Positions 63,272 through 64,000 of a stretch of 64,000 nucleotides of DNA are shown here, in pieces. The notes beneath the pieces were generated by a model. It saw only the letters and a program-made list of their open reading frames with translations. It had not been told where the DNA came from and ran no database searches. The translations under genes were made by a program, and so were the position numbers. Origin of the DNA: Methanocella_A sp963792125 (GTDB lineage: Archaea; Halobacteriota; Methanocellia; Methanocellales; Methanocellaceae); NCBI GenBank assembly GCA_963792125.1, contig CAWBVA010000012.1:310001-374000 (forward strand), in the 5' to 3' direction. How positions within the stretch are numbered: the stretch's first letter is position 1; each line of letters opens with the position of its first letter.

Positions 63272-63586
63272 TAATATCAAGGCGCTTCGGCGCCATCTTC
63301 TTTTATTGGCTTCCGGTTGCGTCCAGCCATGTCTGTCGCTCTTTCCGGGTCCGCTGCCTCGCGCGCGTGCGCATACAGCCAGGGCTCCTGGTACCATTGC
63401 GATAAAAAAGAATCGGCACAGCGTTGACCGCGTACCTCGTGGTTTACCTCATCATCTTTTTAGGCACGTGTCAGGGGAACTCTTGGTAAAAAGTTCCCGT
63501 GTGCCGCTCAAAAATAGAATGGCGCTTTCAGGCACAGCGTTCTGTCGCGAGTCAGGGCTTGTTTGGCCCTCCGTGTCCGAATGCAC
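63272..63586. other. Intergenic gap, nothing recognised
   Basis: 315 bases between the convergent NYN/OST-HTH and purP genes. Open frames here lack protein-like character, and no strong inverted repeat was seen apart from a short GGCGC-TTCG-GCGCC-like hairpin right after the first gene (about 63281-63294), which could be a terminator. Confidence 0.4.
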
Positions 63587-64000
63587 TTAAGTCACGATGT
63601 CTTCGAGCCGGTTCTGCTTGAGGGCTTCCTTCAGCTCGAGACAATAGCGCCTTCCCATGCTCATGCCCGGGCCGTACTTGAGATACGAGTACGGGGAGCC
63701 GTCCATGAACGTGTTGGTGCCGCCGTCCTGTCTTGCGGAGATTTCGAAAGCGACGAACTCGAGGTTGTCCGTGCACATGGTCTGGATGCAGAACGCGCCC
63801 AGCAGTCCAGGCGGGACCATCTTCTCGGCTACTTCTGCGAGCCTGTCTCCCATGCCGAAAGCCTGGTCGAGCAGCGACTCACGGACTACGACCGGGAAGT
63901 TACCAGTGACCACGTAGGTGGGCTGCATGTTCGCTTCAATCTGGTCTTTGGCCGGGATCCTTACCAGGCCGTCGATGTTAGCCTCGTGGCGCCGGTCGAT
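63587..64000 (-). CDS. purP: FAICAR synthetase, C-terminal part (cut by window edge)
   Basis: PurP makes FAICAR from AICAR, formate and ATP in archaeal purine synthesis and feeds PurO, also in this window. The visible 137 codons begin IDRRHEANIDGLVRIPAKDQ and include TYVVTGNFPVVVRESLLDQA, PPGLLGAFCIQTM, TDNLEFVAFEISAR and GTNTFMDGSPYS, typical of the ATP-grasp C-terminal half. The N-terminus lies beyond 64000. Confidence 0.94.
   Translation of the reverse strand: MDRRHEANIDGLVRIPAKDQIEANMQPTYVVTGNFPVVVRESLLDQAFGMGDRLAEVAEKMVPPGLLGAFCIQTMCTDNLEFVAFEISARQDGGTNTFMDGSPYSYLKYGPGMSMGRRYCLELKEALKQNRLEDIVT

Noticed and set aside
63306..63590. 94-codon forward frame between the NYN gene and purP
   Set aside because: It lacks a ribosome site and protein-like composition, and overlaps the purP stop.

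Overview
The window comes from a euryarchaeal methanogen, most likely a Methanocella-like (Methanocellales) lineage. The evidence is an A1AO ATP synthase operon, the archaeal purine enzymes PurO and PurP, CDP-archaeol synthase, an archaeal type II GAPDH, four-subunit pyruvate:ferredoxin oxidoreductase, HdrB-type CCG proteins, two [NiFe]-hydrogenase clusters, an NreA repair protein, archaeal TATA boxes and GGTGA-type ribosome sites. The genus is an inference; no rRNA or tRNA gene was seen.

Layout. 1-5.1 kb: deoC (cut by the window edge), a TPR protein, ilvE, an orphan NuoL/M/N-type membrane subunit paired with a hydrogenase maturation protease, and acylphosphatase. 5-17.7 kb: gap, two convergent DUF2085 membrane proteins, an AI-2E-type permease, vapBC, an M32 carboxypeptidase, a DUF89 protein, a wrecked secreted-protein gene, an M29 aminopeptidase, nreA and a membrane-anchored protein. 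18-25.9 kb: hypC-hypA-hypE, carS, pyrE, purD, a PAS/GAF histidine kinase and a HAD phosphatase. 26-34.9 kb: a TPR protein, aroA-aroC, a DUF998 protein, a winged-helix regulator with a CoA-disulfide-reductase-like enzyme, a second M29 aminopeptidase and a membrane-bound regulator. 35-38.6 kb: porG-porD-porA-porB-purO. 39.6-48.3 kb: ATP synthase operon in the order K-E-C-F-A-B-D-x-H-I. 48.8-54.3 kb: a group 4 (Ech/Hyc-like) [NiFe]-hydrogenase whose operon starts with a polyferredoxin, a cysteine-free HdrC-like protein and an HdrB homologue. 54.8-62.1 kb: a ten-gene operon joining a second soluble-type [NiFe]-hydrogenase to a V4R-like protein, Roadblock/LC7 proteins, a DUF2226-like protein, a MinD ATPase and a small membrane coiled-coil protein. 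62.5-64 kb: a NYN/OST-HTH protein and purP (cut by the edge).

How the genes work together. Much of the window is energy conservation: two hydrogenases, their maturation factors (HypC/A/E and a protease), ferredoxin-linked pyruvate oxidoreductase and the ATP synthase. The best candidates for undescribed biology are the hydrogenase-Roadblock-MinD operon (54778-62051) and the hydrogenase-HdrB/C-like operon (48806-54275).

Two cautions. First, about twenty genes, many essential, are split by single-base indels, most densely in the ATP synthase operon, and porG has an in-frame TAA. This pattern fits consensus errors in the sequence better than gene decay. Second, at least seven intergenic long inverted repeats, several built from short degenerate units such as CACAGAGG or GGCCACGAA, form a dispersed repeat family.
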